Of a stretch of 64,000 nucleotides of DNA, positions 53,891-62,783 are shown piece by piece. The DNA lies in NCBI RefSeq assembly GCF_947500985.1, contig NZ_CANMTX010000004.1:248001-312000 (forward strand). The letters run 5' to 3'. The position numbers and the translations under genes are program-made. The notes below the pieces were generated by a model. The model did no database searches, had not been told where the DNA came from, and saw only the letters and a program-made list of their open reading frames with translations. The DNA comes from an uncultured Maribacter sp. (GTDB taxonomy: Bacteria > Bacteroidota > Bacteroidia > Flavobacteriales > Flavobacteriaceae). The first letter of the stretch is position 1. Each line of letters begins with the position of its first letter.

Positions 53891-54670
53891 CTATAGGGTT
53901 ATCGTAGTGAACAGTTCGGTGTTTTTATCTAACATGGTTACATCGCCCAAACATACTTTTTTAACAGTATTGTTCAATGCATGAAAGCAATTGTGAAGTT
54001 TAGGTAACATGCCATCAGCAATTATTCCTGCTGATAAAAGTTCTTTGTATGTAGTTGTATTAATATTTTTTACAACGCTATTGTCATCGTTAATATCCAT
54101 TAGAACCCCTTTTTTCTCAAAGCAGTAATAAAGGGTAGTTTCATAGGTTGATGCCATACCGATTGCAATTTCAGATGCTATGGTATCTGCATTGGTATTT
54201 AGTAATTGTCCGGCACCATCGTGCGATAGCGCACAGAAAATAGGCGTGAGTTTGATGGATAGGAGATTGCTGATTAGTTCAGAATTTATGCCGTCAATAT
54301 CACCGACAAATCCGTAGTCTATTTCTTTTACGGGGCGTTTATGTGCCTGTATGCTATCACCATCAGCACCGCTTAACCCGATGGCATTAATATTTTTTGC
54401 TTGAAGCTGAGCAACGATTTTCTTGTTTGCCAATCCACCGTAAACCATAGTAATTATATCGACAGTTTCGGCATCGGTAATACGTCTGCCATCAATCATT
54501 TTAGATTCAATACCTAGTTTAGTGGCTAGTTGGGTAGCTAATTTTCCGCCACCATGTACTAAAATTTTTAGTCCGTCTAGTTTGGCAAATGCAGTAAGAA
54601 AAATTGCTAAAGCTTTTTCATCCTCAATGACATTACCGCCAATTTTCACAACGCTTAGTTTATTTTTCAT
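53891..54670 (-). CDS. argB: N-acetyl(acyl)glutamate kinase
   Basis: I choose the ATG at 54670 (259 residues), because the longer frame runs through the upstream small gene and argF'. The amino-acid-kinase motifs are present: VVKIGGNVIED (K9, G11), LVHGGGKLATQ, GLSGADGDSI and LNTNADTIASEIA. It phosphorylates the acylated glutamate. Its start overlaps the stop of the small membrane protein gene by 11 bases, which implies coupled translation. Confidence 0.93.
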   Translation of the reverse strand: MKNKLSVVKIGGNVIEDEKALAIFLTAFAKLDGLKILVHGGGKLATQLATKLGIESKMIDGRRITDAETVDIITMVYGGLANKKIVAQLQAKNINAIGLSGADGDSIQAHKRPVKEIDYGFVGDIDGINSELISNLLSIKLTPIFCALSHDGAGQLLNTNADTIASEIAIGMASTYETTLYYCFEKKGVLMDINDDNSVVKNINTTTYKELLSAGIIADGMLPKLHNCFHALNNTVKKVCLGDVTMLDKNTELFTTITL

Positions 54671-54842
54671 CGTCAGAAAATTTGAACATGAGTACCATGG
54701 CAACGATAAGAATAATGTTACTAACCGGACCCATATATGTTTTCCAATGTGCGGTACTATGATCAATATCGACCATATTTGCTACAAATAAAATAAGTGC
54801 AAATAATGCGATGCCGATATAAATCCATTTATTAATTTTCAT
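54660..54842 (-). CDS. Small two-helix membrane protein inside the arginine operon
   Basis: This 60-residue protein has two hydrophobic helices (about 6-23, IYIGIALFALILFVANMV, and about 37-54, YMGPVSNIILIVAMVLMF) and a charged end. It overlaps argF' upstream and argB downstream by 11 bases each, in the same manner as neighbouring genes, so it is almost certainly translated. I know no family for it. A role in the arginine pathway is inferred from coupling only. Confidence 0.75.
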   Translation of the reverse strand: MKINKWIYIGIALFALILFVANMVDIDHSTAHWKTYMGPVSNIILIVAMVLMFKFSDDEK

Positions 54843-55773
54843 TGCTTTCCAGTATTTTCTTTAGAACCAATTGTGCTGCGTATGTTCTGTTATTCGCTTG
54901 TTCAATGACCAATGATTGCTCACTATCTAAAACTTCATCGGCAACCACTACATTTCTACGCACCGGAAGACAATGCATAAATTTAGCCTTTCCTAATTTT
55001 TTTAGGGTCATTTGCCAATTGGTATCTTGAGATTTTATTTGACCGTAATCAGTATAACTGCTCCAGTTTTTTACATAAACAAAATCGGCATTTTCTAGCG
55101 CCTTTTCTTGATCATATTCAATCTTAGAATCTTTGGTAATATTAGAATCTAGTTCATAACCTTCAGGATGTGTAATTACAAATTCAGCATTTTGCTTTTG
55201 CATCATTTGTATAAATGAATTGGCAACCGCTTGTGGTAAGGCCCTAGGGTGTGGTGCCCATGACAAAACTACCTTTGGGTTGTTCTTAAAGTTATGTTCT
55301 TCTAAAGTAATGGCATCGGTTAGTGCCTGTAAAGGATGCCCAACAGAACTCTCCATATTTACGATAGGTACAGATGCGTATGTTTTAAATCCGTTTAAAA
55401 CTTCCTCGGCTTCGTCCAACTCTTTGTCTTTCAAACCTGCAAAAGCACGAATGGCAATGATATCACAATATTGAGAAATTACCTGTGCAGCTTCTTTTAT
55501 ATGTTCAGAGGTACCTTGATCCATAACAGTACCATCGGCATATTCTAAAGCCCAACCTTCACTACCAAAGTTCATAACAATAACTTCCATACCTAAATTC
55601 ATTGCCGCTTTTTGAGTACTTAAACGTGTACGTAGCGAGTTGTTGAAAAATAGGAGTCCGATAGTTTTGTCACTACCTAAAGCTTTAAATTTTTTAGGTT
55701 GTTTTTTAAGCGATATAGCTTCTTTTACCCAAGTAGATAAAGAGTCTATATCATTTATAGAAAGGTAATTCAT
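54832..55773 (-). CDS. argF': N-acyl-L-ornithine transcarbamylase (SOTCase/AOTCase type)
   Basis: The 313-residue protein belongs to the transcarbamylase family. The carbamoyl-phosphate motif is SLRTR (46-50), and WAPHPRALPQAVANSF and HCLPVRRNVVVADEV match the acylornithine branch from Bacteroides and Xanthomonas rather than classical OTCase. In that branch a single residue sets the acyl specificity (P90 in the succinyl enzyme of Bacteroides fragilis, E92 in the acetyl enzyme of Xanthomonas). Here the aligned position is S89 (QGTSEHI). It overlaps proB as ATGA. Confidence 0.9.
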   Translation of the reverse strand: MNYLSINDIDSLSTWVKEAISLKKQPKKFKALGSDKTIGLLFFNNSLRTRLSTQKAAMNLGMEVIVMNFGSEGWALEYADGTVMDQGTSEHIKEAAQVISQYCDIIAIRAFAGLKDKELDEAEEVLNGFKTYASVPIVNMESSVGHPLQALTDAITLEEHNFKNNPKVVLSWAPHPRALPQAVANSFIQMMQKQNAEFVITHPEGYELDSNITKDSKIEYDQEKALENADFVYVKNWSSYTDYGQIKSQDTNWQMTLKKLGKAKFMHCLPVRRNVVVADEVLDSEQSLVIEQANNRTYAAQLVLKKILESNEN

Positions 55774-56537
55774 GATGCTTTAATTTTAGTAAATGTGCTT
55801 TTGTTATCAATGGCGTCGATAATGAAGTGATCTTTTAAACCATTTGTGATCCAAGTTTCAATACCTGCTTTTTGGGCAATAGTTGCTGCATCTATTTTAG
55901 ATTGCATTCCGCCAGTGCCATGTGTGGATTTAGATTCACCAATTTCTTTTAATAGGATGCTGAGATCCGATACTGTTTCAATTGTTTTTGGTGTAGCAGT
56001 CGATAAGGATGACTTCGTATAAATACCATCAGTATTGGTAGCAATAATTAGAATATCTGCAGATAAAAGAGAGGCTGTTAATCCTGCTAATTTATCGTTG
56101 TCACCAAACTTAATTTCATCTGTTGCAACGGTATCATTTTCGTTAATGATAGGGATGAAATTATTAGCGACAAGAACGTTGATTGTATTTTTAATATTCA
56201 CCCTAGTTTGCTCTTTTTCAAAGTCGGAATACGATAGTAAACACTGTGATGTAAAAAGCCCAAGCTCCCTAAAATTCTCTTGAAAAATACGCATTAAGTG
56301 GGGCTGACCTATAGATGCCAATGCCTGTTTTACATTGATTTCTTCACCATTATGTTCCAATTTTACGAATTGCTTTGCTGCCGCAATAGCACCAGAACTT
56401 ACAATGATGAATTCATATTGGTCTTTTAAAGCTGCTATTTGCCTACCAATATCTTCGATTTTACCACGAGAGATATGGTCAGTGTCCTTGGTTAAGGTAT
56501 TAGAACCTAATTTTAATAAAATTCTCTTTTTCAACAT
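55770..56537 (-). CDS. proB: Glutamate 5-kinase
   Basis: The 255-residue protein has the kinase motifs RILLKLGSNTLT, IVSSGAIAAA, IINENDTVATDEIKFGDND and TNTDGIYTK. It lacks the C-terminal PUA domain present in the longer E. coli enzyme, as in many bacteria. It makes gamma-glutamyl phosphate for ProA. It lies 53 bases after proA and overlaps argF' by four bases. Confidence 0.94.
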   Translation of the reverse strand: MLKKRILLKLGSNTLTKDTDHISRGKIEDIGRQIAALKDQYEFIIVSSGAIAAAKQFVKLEHNGEEINVKQALASIGQPHLMRIFQENFRELGLFTSQCLLSYSDFEKEQTRVNIKNTINVLVANNFIPIINENDTVATDEIKFGDNDKLAGLTASLLSADILIIATNTDGIYTKSSLSTATPKTIETVSDLSILLKEIGESKSTHGTGGMQSKIDAATIAQKAGIETWITNGLKDHFIIDAIDNKSTFTKIKAS

Positions 56538-56570
56538 GCTTGTTTCCTTTTTGTCAGGATAACTATTTCT

Positions 56571-56591
56571 TCCTAACTCCTAACTCCTAAC
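56571..56591 (-). repeat. Three tandem GTTAGGA units between proA and proB
   Basis: On the minus strand three exact 7-base units (GTTAGGA) follow the proA stop codon, the first overlapping it. The unit contains AGGA. It lies about 35 bases before the proB start, too far for a ribosome-binding role. Confidence 0.6.
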
Positions 56592-57787
56592 TATCTAATC
56601 TGTCCATTCCCTTTTACGTACCATTTATTGGTAACCAAATGCTGCAAGCCAATTGGTCCGCGTTGGTGTAATTTGTCAGTACTTATTGCTAGTTCGCCAC
56701 CTAATCCAAATTGTCCACCATCAGTAAAACGGGTAGATGCATTATGGTACACAGCCGCAGTATCTACAGATTGCATAAAAATATCTGCCTCTTCTTCGTC
56801 TTTTGTGATGATAGCAGCTGAATGTCCGCCACCGTAGGTGTTGATTAATTGTATAGCCTCATCAACATCGGGCACCTGCCCAATGACAATTTTATAATCT
56901 AAAAATTCTTCATACCATACCGACTCATTTTCCATTTGAGAAGTACCATCCATACCGGCTAGTTTGGCATCGGTTAGAATTTCAACATTATGTTTTTTTA
57001 AAGTTTGAATCAAGTGACTTAGAAATTCAGCCTTACGAGGTAAATCTCTAGAAATAATGACTTTGTCCACCGCATTACATGCAGATATTTTAGTGGTCTT
57101 GGCATTGACAATTACGTCTAAAGCCATTTGTAGATCTGCTTCATGAGAAACATATACAAAGTTGTTTCCACGACCACTAACAATTACAGGGCACTGAGCA
57201 TGTTGCTTTACGAAAGCAATCAATTTTTCGCCACCACGTGGAACAATCAAATCTAATTTTTGGGTAGGATTTTCAAGAAACTGCTGTGTTTCTGTTCTTG
57301 AATAATTTAAGTACGTAATCCAATCCTCAGAACAGTCACAAGATTCTAAAGCTTTATGCCACAAATTGACCAAAACCAAATTCGAGTTCAACGATTCTTT
57401 GCCGCCTTTTAATAAAATCTTATTTCCAGATTTAAAAGCAATACCCGCAGCTTCAATTGTTACGTCTGGTCTAGATTCATAAATGATCATGATAGTGCCG
57501 AACGGAGCCGTTTTATTACTGATTTCTAAACCGTTGTCATGCGTAAATTGAAAACGTTCTACATGCAAAGGGTCTGGTAGAGCTGCTAACTTTTTTAAGG
57601 AAGAAGCCATTTCTCTTACCTTATCTTTATCCACCTTTAATCGGTCAATCATTGCGATGTCGGCAGATTCGAAAGAATTTATATCTTTCTCATTTGCAGA
57701 TATTAAAATAGATTCTTCTTGTTGAACCAATTCTGCCATACGTTTTAGAACGGCATTTCTTTTTTCTAAATTGAGCGTTTTTATCAT
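56591..57787 (-). CDS. proA: Glutamate-5-semialdehyde dehydrogenase
   Basis: The 398-residue protein has the ProA features ALPDPLHVERFQFTHDNGLEISNKTAPFGTIMIIYESRPDVT, the catalytic cysteine in TTKISACNAVDKVI and GGQFGLGGELAISTDKLHQRGP near the end. It reduces gamma-glutamyl phosphate to glutamate 5-semialdehyde for proline synthesis. Its start overlaps the argD stop by four bases. Confidence 0.95.
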   Translation of the reverse strand: MIKTLNLEKRNAVLKRMAELVQQEESILISANEKDINSFESADIAMIDRLKVDKDKVREMASSLKKLAALPDPLHVERFQFTHDNGLEISNKTAPFGTIMIIYESRPDVTIEAAGIAFKSGNKILLKGGKESLNSNLVLVNLWHKALESCDCSEDWITYLNYSRTETQQFLENPTQKLDLIVPRGGEKLIAFVKQHAQCPVIVSGRGNNFVYVSHEADLQMALDVIVNAKTTKISACNAVDKVIISRDLPRKAEFLSHLIQTLKKHNVEILTDAKLAGMDGTSQMENESVWYEEFLDYKIVIGQVPDVDEAIQLINTYGGGHSAAIITKDEEEADIFMQSVDTAAVYHNASTRFTDGGQFGLGGELAISTDKLHQRGPIGLQHLVTNKWYVKGNGQIR

Positions 57788-58908
57788 GATAAAGCAGTCT
57801 TAAGAGCGGTGAAAAACACGTCTAAATCTTGTTTTGTAATATTCAATGCAGGTAGTATTCTAAGTACCGTTTTGTCTTTCGCTCCACCGGTAAAAAGATG
57901 GTGCTCATGAATTAATTTTTTGCGTAGATCAGCAACTTGAAAATCGAACTCTAGTCCGAGCATTAAGCCTCTGCCTTTTACTCTTTTTACTTGCGGAATT
58001 TCTTTAGCCTTTTTATTGAAATAAACTCCTAGTTCTTCGGCATTGGCAATTAAGTTTTCTTTTTCAATAACTTCTAAAACTGCCATTGTAGCTGCACATG
58101 CGAGGTGGTTTCCACCAAAAGTAGTTCCTAACATTCCGTATTTTGCTTTTATACTTTCGTGTATAAGAACGCCACCTACAGGAAAACCGTTACCCATTCC
58201 TTTTGCAATGCTGATAATATCAGGTTTTATATTGTGATGTTGAAATCCGAAGAATTTACCACTTCTACCAAATCCGCATTGCACCTCATCGGCTATTAAT
58301 AAAGCGTCATTTTCTTTACATAGCGCTGCCACTTGTTGTAAGAACTCAGTAGTAGGCTCATCTAATCCGCCTACACCTTGTATAGATTCAATAATAACGG
58401 CACAGACATTCTTTGAAATTTCTCGTTCAAAGCCTTTGATATCGTTCAGGTCTAGAAAAACCACCTCATGCTGCTGATTGATTTCAGCATTTATAGACGG
58501 ATTGTCAGTTGCCGCTACTGCAGCAGAAGTTCGCCCATGAAAACCATTATTAAAAGCGATAACTTTAGATTTACCAGTAACAAAAGATGCCATTTTAAGC
58601 GCATTCTCATTAGCTTCAGCACCAGAATTACACAGAAATAGATTGTAATGTTCACATCCAGAAGCGACACCTAATTTTTCGGCTAATTCTACTTGAAGCG
58701 GATTTTGAACAGCATTACTATAAAATCCGATTTTATCTAATTGATTTTTTAGGCGCTCCACATAATGTGGGTGCGAATGTCCAATAGATATTACGGCATG
58801 CCCCCCGTAAAAGTCTAAATAGTCTTGACCTTTGTCATCGGTAACCACAATACCTTTTGCGGAAACGGGAGTAACATTATATAGTGGGTAAACGTCAAAT
58901 AATTTCAT
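57784..58908 (-). CDS. argD: N-acylornithine aminotransferase
   Basis: The 374-residue PLP enzyme has SGAEANENALKMA, the D207 in LLIADEVQCGFGRSG, the Schiff-base lysine K236 in SIAKGMGNGFP and the TTFGGNHLACAA motif. It matches class III aminotransferases of the ArgD type and would convert N-acyl-glutamate semialdehyde to N-acyl-ornithine. It lies 39 bases after proC. Confidence 0.93.
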   Translation of the reverse strand: MKLFDVYPLYNVTPVSAKGIVVTDDKGQDYLDFYGGHAVISIGHSHPHYVERLKNQLDKIGFYSNAVQNPLQVELAEKLGVASGCEHYNLFLCNSGAEANENALKMASFVTGKSKVIAFNNGFHGRTSAAVAATDNPSINAEINQQHEVVFLDLNDIKGFEREISKNVCAVIIESIQGVGGLDEPTTEFLQQVAALCKENDALLIADEVQCGFGRSGKFFGFQHHNIKPDIISIAKGMGNGFPVGGVLIHESIKAKYGMLGTTFGGNHLACAATMAVLEVIEKENLIANAEELGVYFNKKAKEIPQVKRVKGRGLMLGLEFDFQVADLRKKLIHEHHLFTGGAKDKTVLRILPALNITKQDLDVFFTALKTALS

Positions 58909-58947
58909 AAGTCAATAGAATCAATTTTAATAGTGAATTGGTTTGTA

Positions 58948-59742
58948 TTACTTCGTCTTAAATTCAGTAATCTTATCGTAAGAGGCGATAATGCCGCGTA
59001 TTAAAGAAGAGCTTAAACCTTGGTGCTCCATTTCATTTAGACCGGTTATGGTACAGCCCATTGGTGTAGTTACGCGATCTATTTCTTCTTCAGGGTGATT
59101 GCCAGAATCTATTAATAAGCTTGCAGCACCATTACAGGTATGCATAGCTAGTTCTTGAGCCTCTTTGGCATCAAAACCTAATTGTATGGCACCTTGCGTG
59201 GTTGCACGAATTAGACGCATCCAAAAAGCTACACCGCTTGCGCAAATAACTGTTGCAGCTTGCATTTGACTTTCAGGTATTTCCATAGAATGTCCCATTC
59301 TGTTGAAAATTGCCTTTGTGAGATCTATACGTTTTTTCCCTTTTTCATTACTACAAATACAGGTCATAGATTTACCAACTGAGATTGCTGTATTTGGCAT
59401 ACTTCTAACAATGTAATTATCCTTACCTATAACTGCCTCTATTTTTTCGATTCCAAAACCTGTTATCGTAGATATAATCACATGATTTTCGGTCAATAAA
59501 TCTTTTACACTTTCTAAGATTGCAGCAAAATGAACGGGTTGTACCGCAAATATTAGAATGTCTGAATTTTGTACCGCCAAACGATTATCGTTTGTGACGG
59601 TAACCTTGTCAAATTTTTCAAAATCAGCAATAGATTTGATGTCTCTTTTAGTAAGGTACATGCTAGTGGCACCATTACTTTTTAGAATTCCGTTTGCTAT
59701 AGAAAGTCCTAAATTACCTGCACCTATAATCGCTATTTTCAT
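58948..59742 (-). CDS. proC: Pyrroline-5-carboxylate reductase
   Basis: The 264-residue protein starts with the Rossmann motif IAIIGAGNLGLSIANGI, has SMPNTAISVGKS and ends with the P5C reductase signature region DRVTTPMGCTITGLNEME. It makes proline from pyrroline 5-carboxylate with NAD(P)H. It sits between argC (48 bases upstream) and argD, so proline genes are interleaved with arginine genes. Confidence 0.95.
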   Translation of the reverse strand: MKIAIIGAGNLGLSIANGILKSNGATSMYLTKRDIKSIADFEKFDKVTVTNDNRLAVQNSDILIFAVQPVHFAAILESVKDLLTENHVIISTITGFGIEKIEAVIGKDNYIVRSMPNTAISVGKSMTCICSNEKGKKRIDLTKAIFNRMGHSMEIPESQMQAATVICASGVAFWMRLIRATTQGAIQLGFDAKEAQELAMHTCNGAASLLIDSGNHPEEEIDRVTTPMGCTITGLNEMEHQGLSSSLIRGIIASYDKITEFKTK

Positions 59743-59790
59743 GTTTTATATTTTTCTTGTACCAATTGCATAGTACTTTTTACATTGTTT

Positions 59791-60765
59791 CTAAAAGACA
59801 CCTGCTTTTAGGTTCAAGCCTAAATTTTCTTCTAATCCAAAAATTAAATTCATATTCTGAACCGCTTGCCCAGATGCACCTTTTAAGAGGTTGTCAATTG
59901 CTGATGTAATCAATAAAATATCATCGTGTTTATGTAAATGAATATGGCATTGATTGGTGTTTACCACCTGTTTCAGGTTGATAGGTTCATCTGATATTTG
60001 GGTAAACATGGTGTCTTTATAAAACTCTTGATAGATTTTTTTGGCATCTTCTAAACTGCCTTCAAATTTGGTATAAGAAGTCGCTAAAATTCCACGAGTG
60101 AAATTCCCTCTATTGGGCATGAAAAATAAGTTGCCCGTATTCTCTTGAAGTGAATGTAAGCTTTCGTTAATTTCACCTAAATGTTGATGGGTAAAAGGCT
60201 TGTACCAGCTTACATTATTATTTCTCCATGAAAAGTGAGAAGTTGCAGACGGACTAACACCTGCTCCTGTACTGCCAGTTACGGCATTTATATGTACTTC
60301 ATTTTCCAGTAGATTTGCTTTTGCTAATGGCAGCAACGCTAGTTGAATAGCAGTGGCAAAACAACCAGGGTTGGCGATGTATTTTGCGTTCTCTATGTTG
60401 CTTTTGTTCAATTCAGGTAATCCGTATACAAAGTGCTTTCCTTCAAAATCAGCATCGGCATCAAGTCTGAAATCATTACTTAAATCGATGATAATAGTAT
60501 CTGTAGAAAAGCTATGTTCCTTTAAAAAAGCCGTAGAGTTACCATGACCTAAACATAGAAAAACAACATTCACATCTAAATTCACATCACCTGTAAATTC
60601 AAGGTCTGTAGTACCTAGTAAATCCGGGTGTGCAGTAGTTACCTTTTTACCTGCTCTAGTAGTACTGAAAACAAAATCTATTTCCGTTGCCGGATGGTTC
60701 AATAGAATTCGAATAAGTTCCCCACCTGTATAACCAGAACCGCCAATAATACCTGCTTTAATCAT
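59791..60765 (-). CDS. argC: N-acyl-gamma-glutamyl-phosphate reductase
   Basis: The 324-residue protein has the NADP motif GIIGGSGYTGGELIRIL and the catalytic cysteine C135 in ANPGCFATAI, followed by GSTGAGVSPSATSHFSWR, the short-form ArgC pattern. It reduces the acyl-glutamyl phosphate made by ArgB. Its start overlaps the argG end by eight bases. Confidence 0.94.
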   Translation of the reverse strand: MIKAGIIGGSGYTGGELIRILLNHPATEIDFVFSTTRAGKKVTTAHPDLLGTTDLEFTGDVNLDVNVVFLCLGHGNSTAFLKEHSFSTDTIIIDLSNDFRLDADADFEGKHFVYGLPELNKSNIENAKYIANPGCFATAIQLALLPLAKANLLENEVHINAVTGSTGAGVSPSATSHFSWRNNNVSWYKPFTHQHLGEINESLHSLQENTGNLFFMPNRGNFTRGILATSYTKFEGSLEDAKKIYQEFYKDTMFTQISDEPINLKQVVNTNQCHIHLHKHDDILLITSAIDNLLKGASGQAVQNMNLIFGLEENLGLNLKAGVF

Positions 60766-61948
60766 TGTTTCCGTTTACATGGTTATATATCTTTCCTGAA
60801 TTAGAAAGTATTTTTATAAAGCCCTTAGCATCATCTGCAGTCCAACCTTTATTGACTTCACCGTATTTACCAAAGGCATCTGTCATTAAATCATGTTTAG
60901 ATGAAATACCATGTAATCTAAATTGAAAAGGGTATAAGCCAACGAATACATCGCCAGAAACTGTTTTTTGGGTGTCGGTCAAGAAAGTTTCTATGTTTCT
61001 CATTACAGGATCTAGGTAGTTACCTTCATGCAATAACATTCCGTAGAAATTACCTTGTTGTTCTTTTTGGTATTGTTGCCATTTTGTAAGCGTATGCTTC
61101 TCTAATAAGTGGTGTGCTTTTATGATGATTAATGAAGCAGGAGCTTCAAAACCAACTCTTCCCTTAGTGCCTATAATAGTATCGCCTACATGAATATCTC
61201 TACCAATAGCATATTTAGAGGCTAACGCTTCTAACTTTTCAATATTAGCAACAGGAGTATCTTTTATTCCATCAATGGCAATCAGCTCACCTTTTTCGAA
61301 AGTCAGTTTTACGTCCGTAGGGTTCTTTTCTTGTAACTGGCTTGGGTAAGCACTATCTGGCAAGGCTTTATCTGAAGTTAAAGTTTCTTCGCCACCTACA
61401 GATGTTCCCCATAGACCTCTGTTGATAGAGTATTTAGCTTTCTCCCAAGGGTAATCGACTCCGTTTTCTTTTAGGTATGCAATCTCTTCTTCTCTTGCTA
61501 ATTTATTATCTCTAATAGGAGTGATGATTTCAATTTCTGGTGCAATGATTTGAAAAATCATATCGAAACGAACTTGGTCATTACCAGCACCTGTACTACC
61601 GTGAGCGATGTAATCTGCACCTACTTTTTTAGCGTAATTTACAATCTCAATAGCCTGTACAATACGTTCTGCACTTACAGAAAGTGGGTAGGTATTATTT
61701 TTTAATACATTACCAAAAATAAGGTACTTTACTACTTTGTCATAAAAGGTCTGTACGGCATCGATTGAGGTATATGATGTTGCACCTAATTCGATTGCTT
61801 TTTTCTCGATTTCTTTTATTTCATCCGAAGAAAATCCGCCAGTGTTTACACTTACTGCATGAACTTCAAACCCTTTGTCTTTTGATAAATGTTTAGCGCA
61901 ATAAGATGTATCTAATCCGCCGCTGTATGCTAGTACTAATTTTTTCAT
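60758..61948 (-). CDS. argG: Argininosuccinate synthase
   Basis: The 396-residue protein has the ATP-binding AYSGGLDTSY (residues 7-16), AHGSTGAGNDQVRFD, and SINRGLWGTSVGGEE typical of ArgG, with the C-terminal FRLHGISSKHDLM. It joins citrulline and aspartate. It is separated from the upstream acetyltransferase gene by 135 bases that contain a terminator-like hairpin, so its expression may be partly independent or attenuated. Confidence 0.95.
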   Translation of the reverse strand: MKKLVLAYSGGLDTSYCAKHLSKDKGFEVHAVSVNTGGFSSDEIKEIEKKAIELGATSYTSIDAVQTFYDKVVKYLIFGNVLKNNTYPLSVSAERIVQAIEIVNYAKKVGADYIAHGSTGAGNDQVRFDMIFQIIAPEIEIITPIRDNKLAREEEIAYLKENGVDYPWEKAKYSINRGLWGTSVGGEETLTSDKALPDSAYPSQLQEKNPTDVKLTFEKGELIAIDGIKDTPVANIEKLEALASKYAIGRDIHVGDTIIGTKGRVGFEAPASLIIIKAHHLLEKHTLTKWQQYQKEQQGNFYGMLLHEGNYLDPVMRNIETFLTDTQKTVSGDVFVGLYPFQFRLHGISSKHDLMTDAFGKYGEVNKGWTADDAKGFIKILSNSGKIYNHVNGNND

Positions 61949-62020
61949 TGTAAAATGTTCAAATCCGGTGATGCCGGGTAATTATTGTTTTTTTGATAGT
62001 GTTTAGAAAAGAGATGTTAG

Positions 62021-62040
62021 AAAAAAGGTTGAAAAACCTT
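62021..62040 (-). terminator. Terminator-like hairpin between the acetyltransferase gene and argG
   Basis: On the minus strand AAGGTT, a four-base loop (TTTC) and AACCTT form a perfect six-base stem (62025-62040) directly followed by T-rich sequence (TTTTCT). It lies about 44 bases after the acetyltransferase stop and 77 bases before argG. It could end the upstream transcript or serve as an attenuator for argG. Confidence 0.6.
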
Positions 62041-62083
62041 CAGCATTCAGCTCATATTTTTATTGTTCTATATTCTATACTTG

Positions 62084-62698
62084 TTACTTCTTTTTAAGAA
62101 ACAAACTCTCTTTAATACTTTTTAATCTTGTAAAAGCCTTGCCGTTCATTTCGTTTGAGTCTTCGGTTTTTTTCTTGGTAGCGCCATCATAAAGCATACC
62201 TGTGCATAAACACATTTTTTGTTCTGTTCTTGTAAGAATATCAAAGTTTTTACAGGTTTGGCAGCCTTTCCAGAATTCTGGGTCATCTGTAAGTTCAGAG
62301 AATGTTACAGGTTTATAACCAAGGTCATTATTGATTTTCATAACTGCTAAACCAGTAGTGATTCCAAATATTTTAGCATCTGGAAATTTCTCTCTACTAA
62401 GGTCAAAAATCTTAGCTTTTATTCTCTTGGCAAGTCCCTGACCTCTGTAGTCTGGGTGTACTATGAGTCCGGAGTTGGCCACAAATTTCTCGTGTCCCCA
62501 AATTTCAATATAACAGAACCCTGCAAATTTTTCTCCGTCCAAAGCTAATATAGCATTGCCGTTAGAGAGTTTTCTCTGAATATATTCCGGGGTACGTTTC
62601 GCAATACCAGTACCACGTACTTTAGCAGAATCAGCTATTGTATCGCAAATATCCTGAGCGTATTTAAAATGTGATTCGTTAGCAACAATTAAGTTCAT
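62084..62698 (-). CDS. GNAT-family N-acetyltransferase, candidate first enzyme of arginine synthesis
   Basis: The 204-residue protein has the GNAT acyl-CoA motif HPDYRGQGLAKRIK (81-94). It has an unusual cysteine group near the end: C146 and C149 (CQTC), then C163 and C165 (CLC), which might bind metal or act as a redox or regulatory site. It is the first gene of the arginine/proline cluster and no other ArgA or ArgJ is seen here, so it may make N-acetyl- or N-succinyl-glutamate; this is inference. It follows the arginine-rich leader ORF by 85 bases. Confidence 0.75.
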   Translation of the reverse strand: MNLIVANESHFKYAQDICDTIADSAKVRGTGIAKRTPEYIQRKLSNGNAILALDGEKFAGFCYIEIWGHEKFVANSGLIVHPDYRGQGLAKRIKAKIFDLSREKFPDAKIFGITTGLAVMKINNDLGYKPVTFSELTDDPEFWKGCQTCKNFDILTRTEQKMCLCTGMLYDGATKKKTEDSNEMNGKAFTRLKSIKESLFLKKK

Positions 62699-62783
62699 TG
62701 CCAGTTAGATTTAAAAGTGTAAAAAAAGTTTTGATTTGTTGTGCGGAAATGGACTCACCTAATTCCATAATTATATCTTACCC

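Noticed and set aside
54671-54766. Extended N-terminus of ArgB
   Set aside because: It would cover the small membrane protein in another frame, and the kinase motif starts right after the ATG at 54670.
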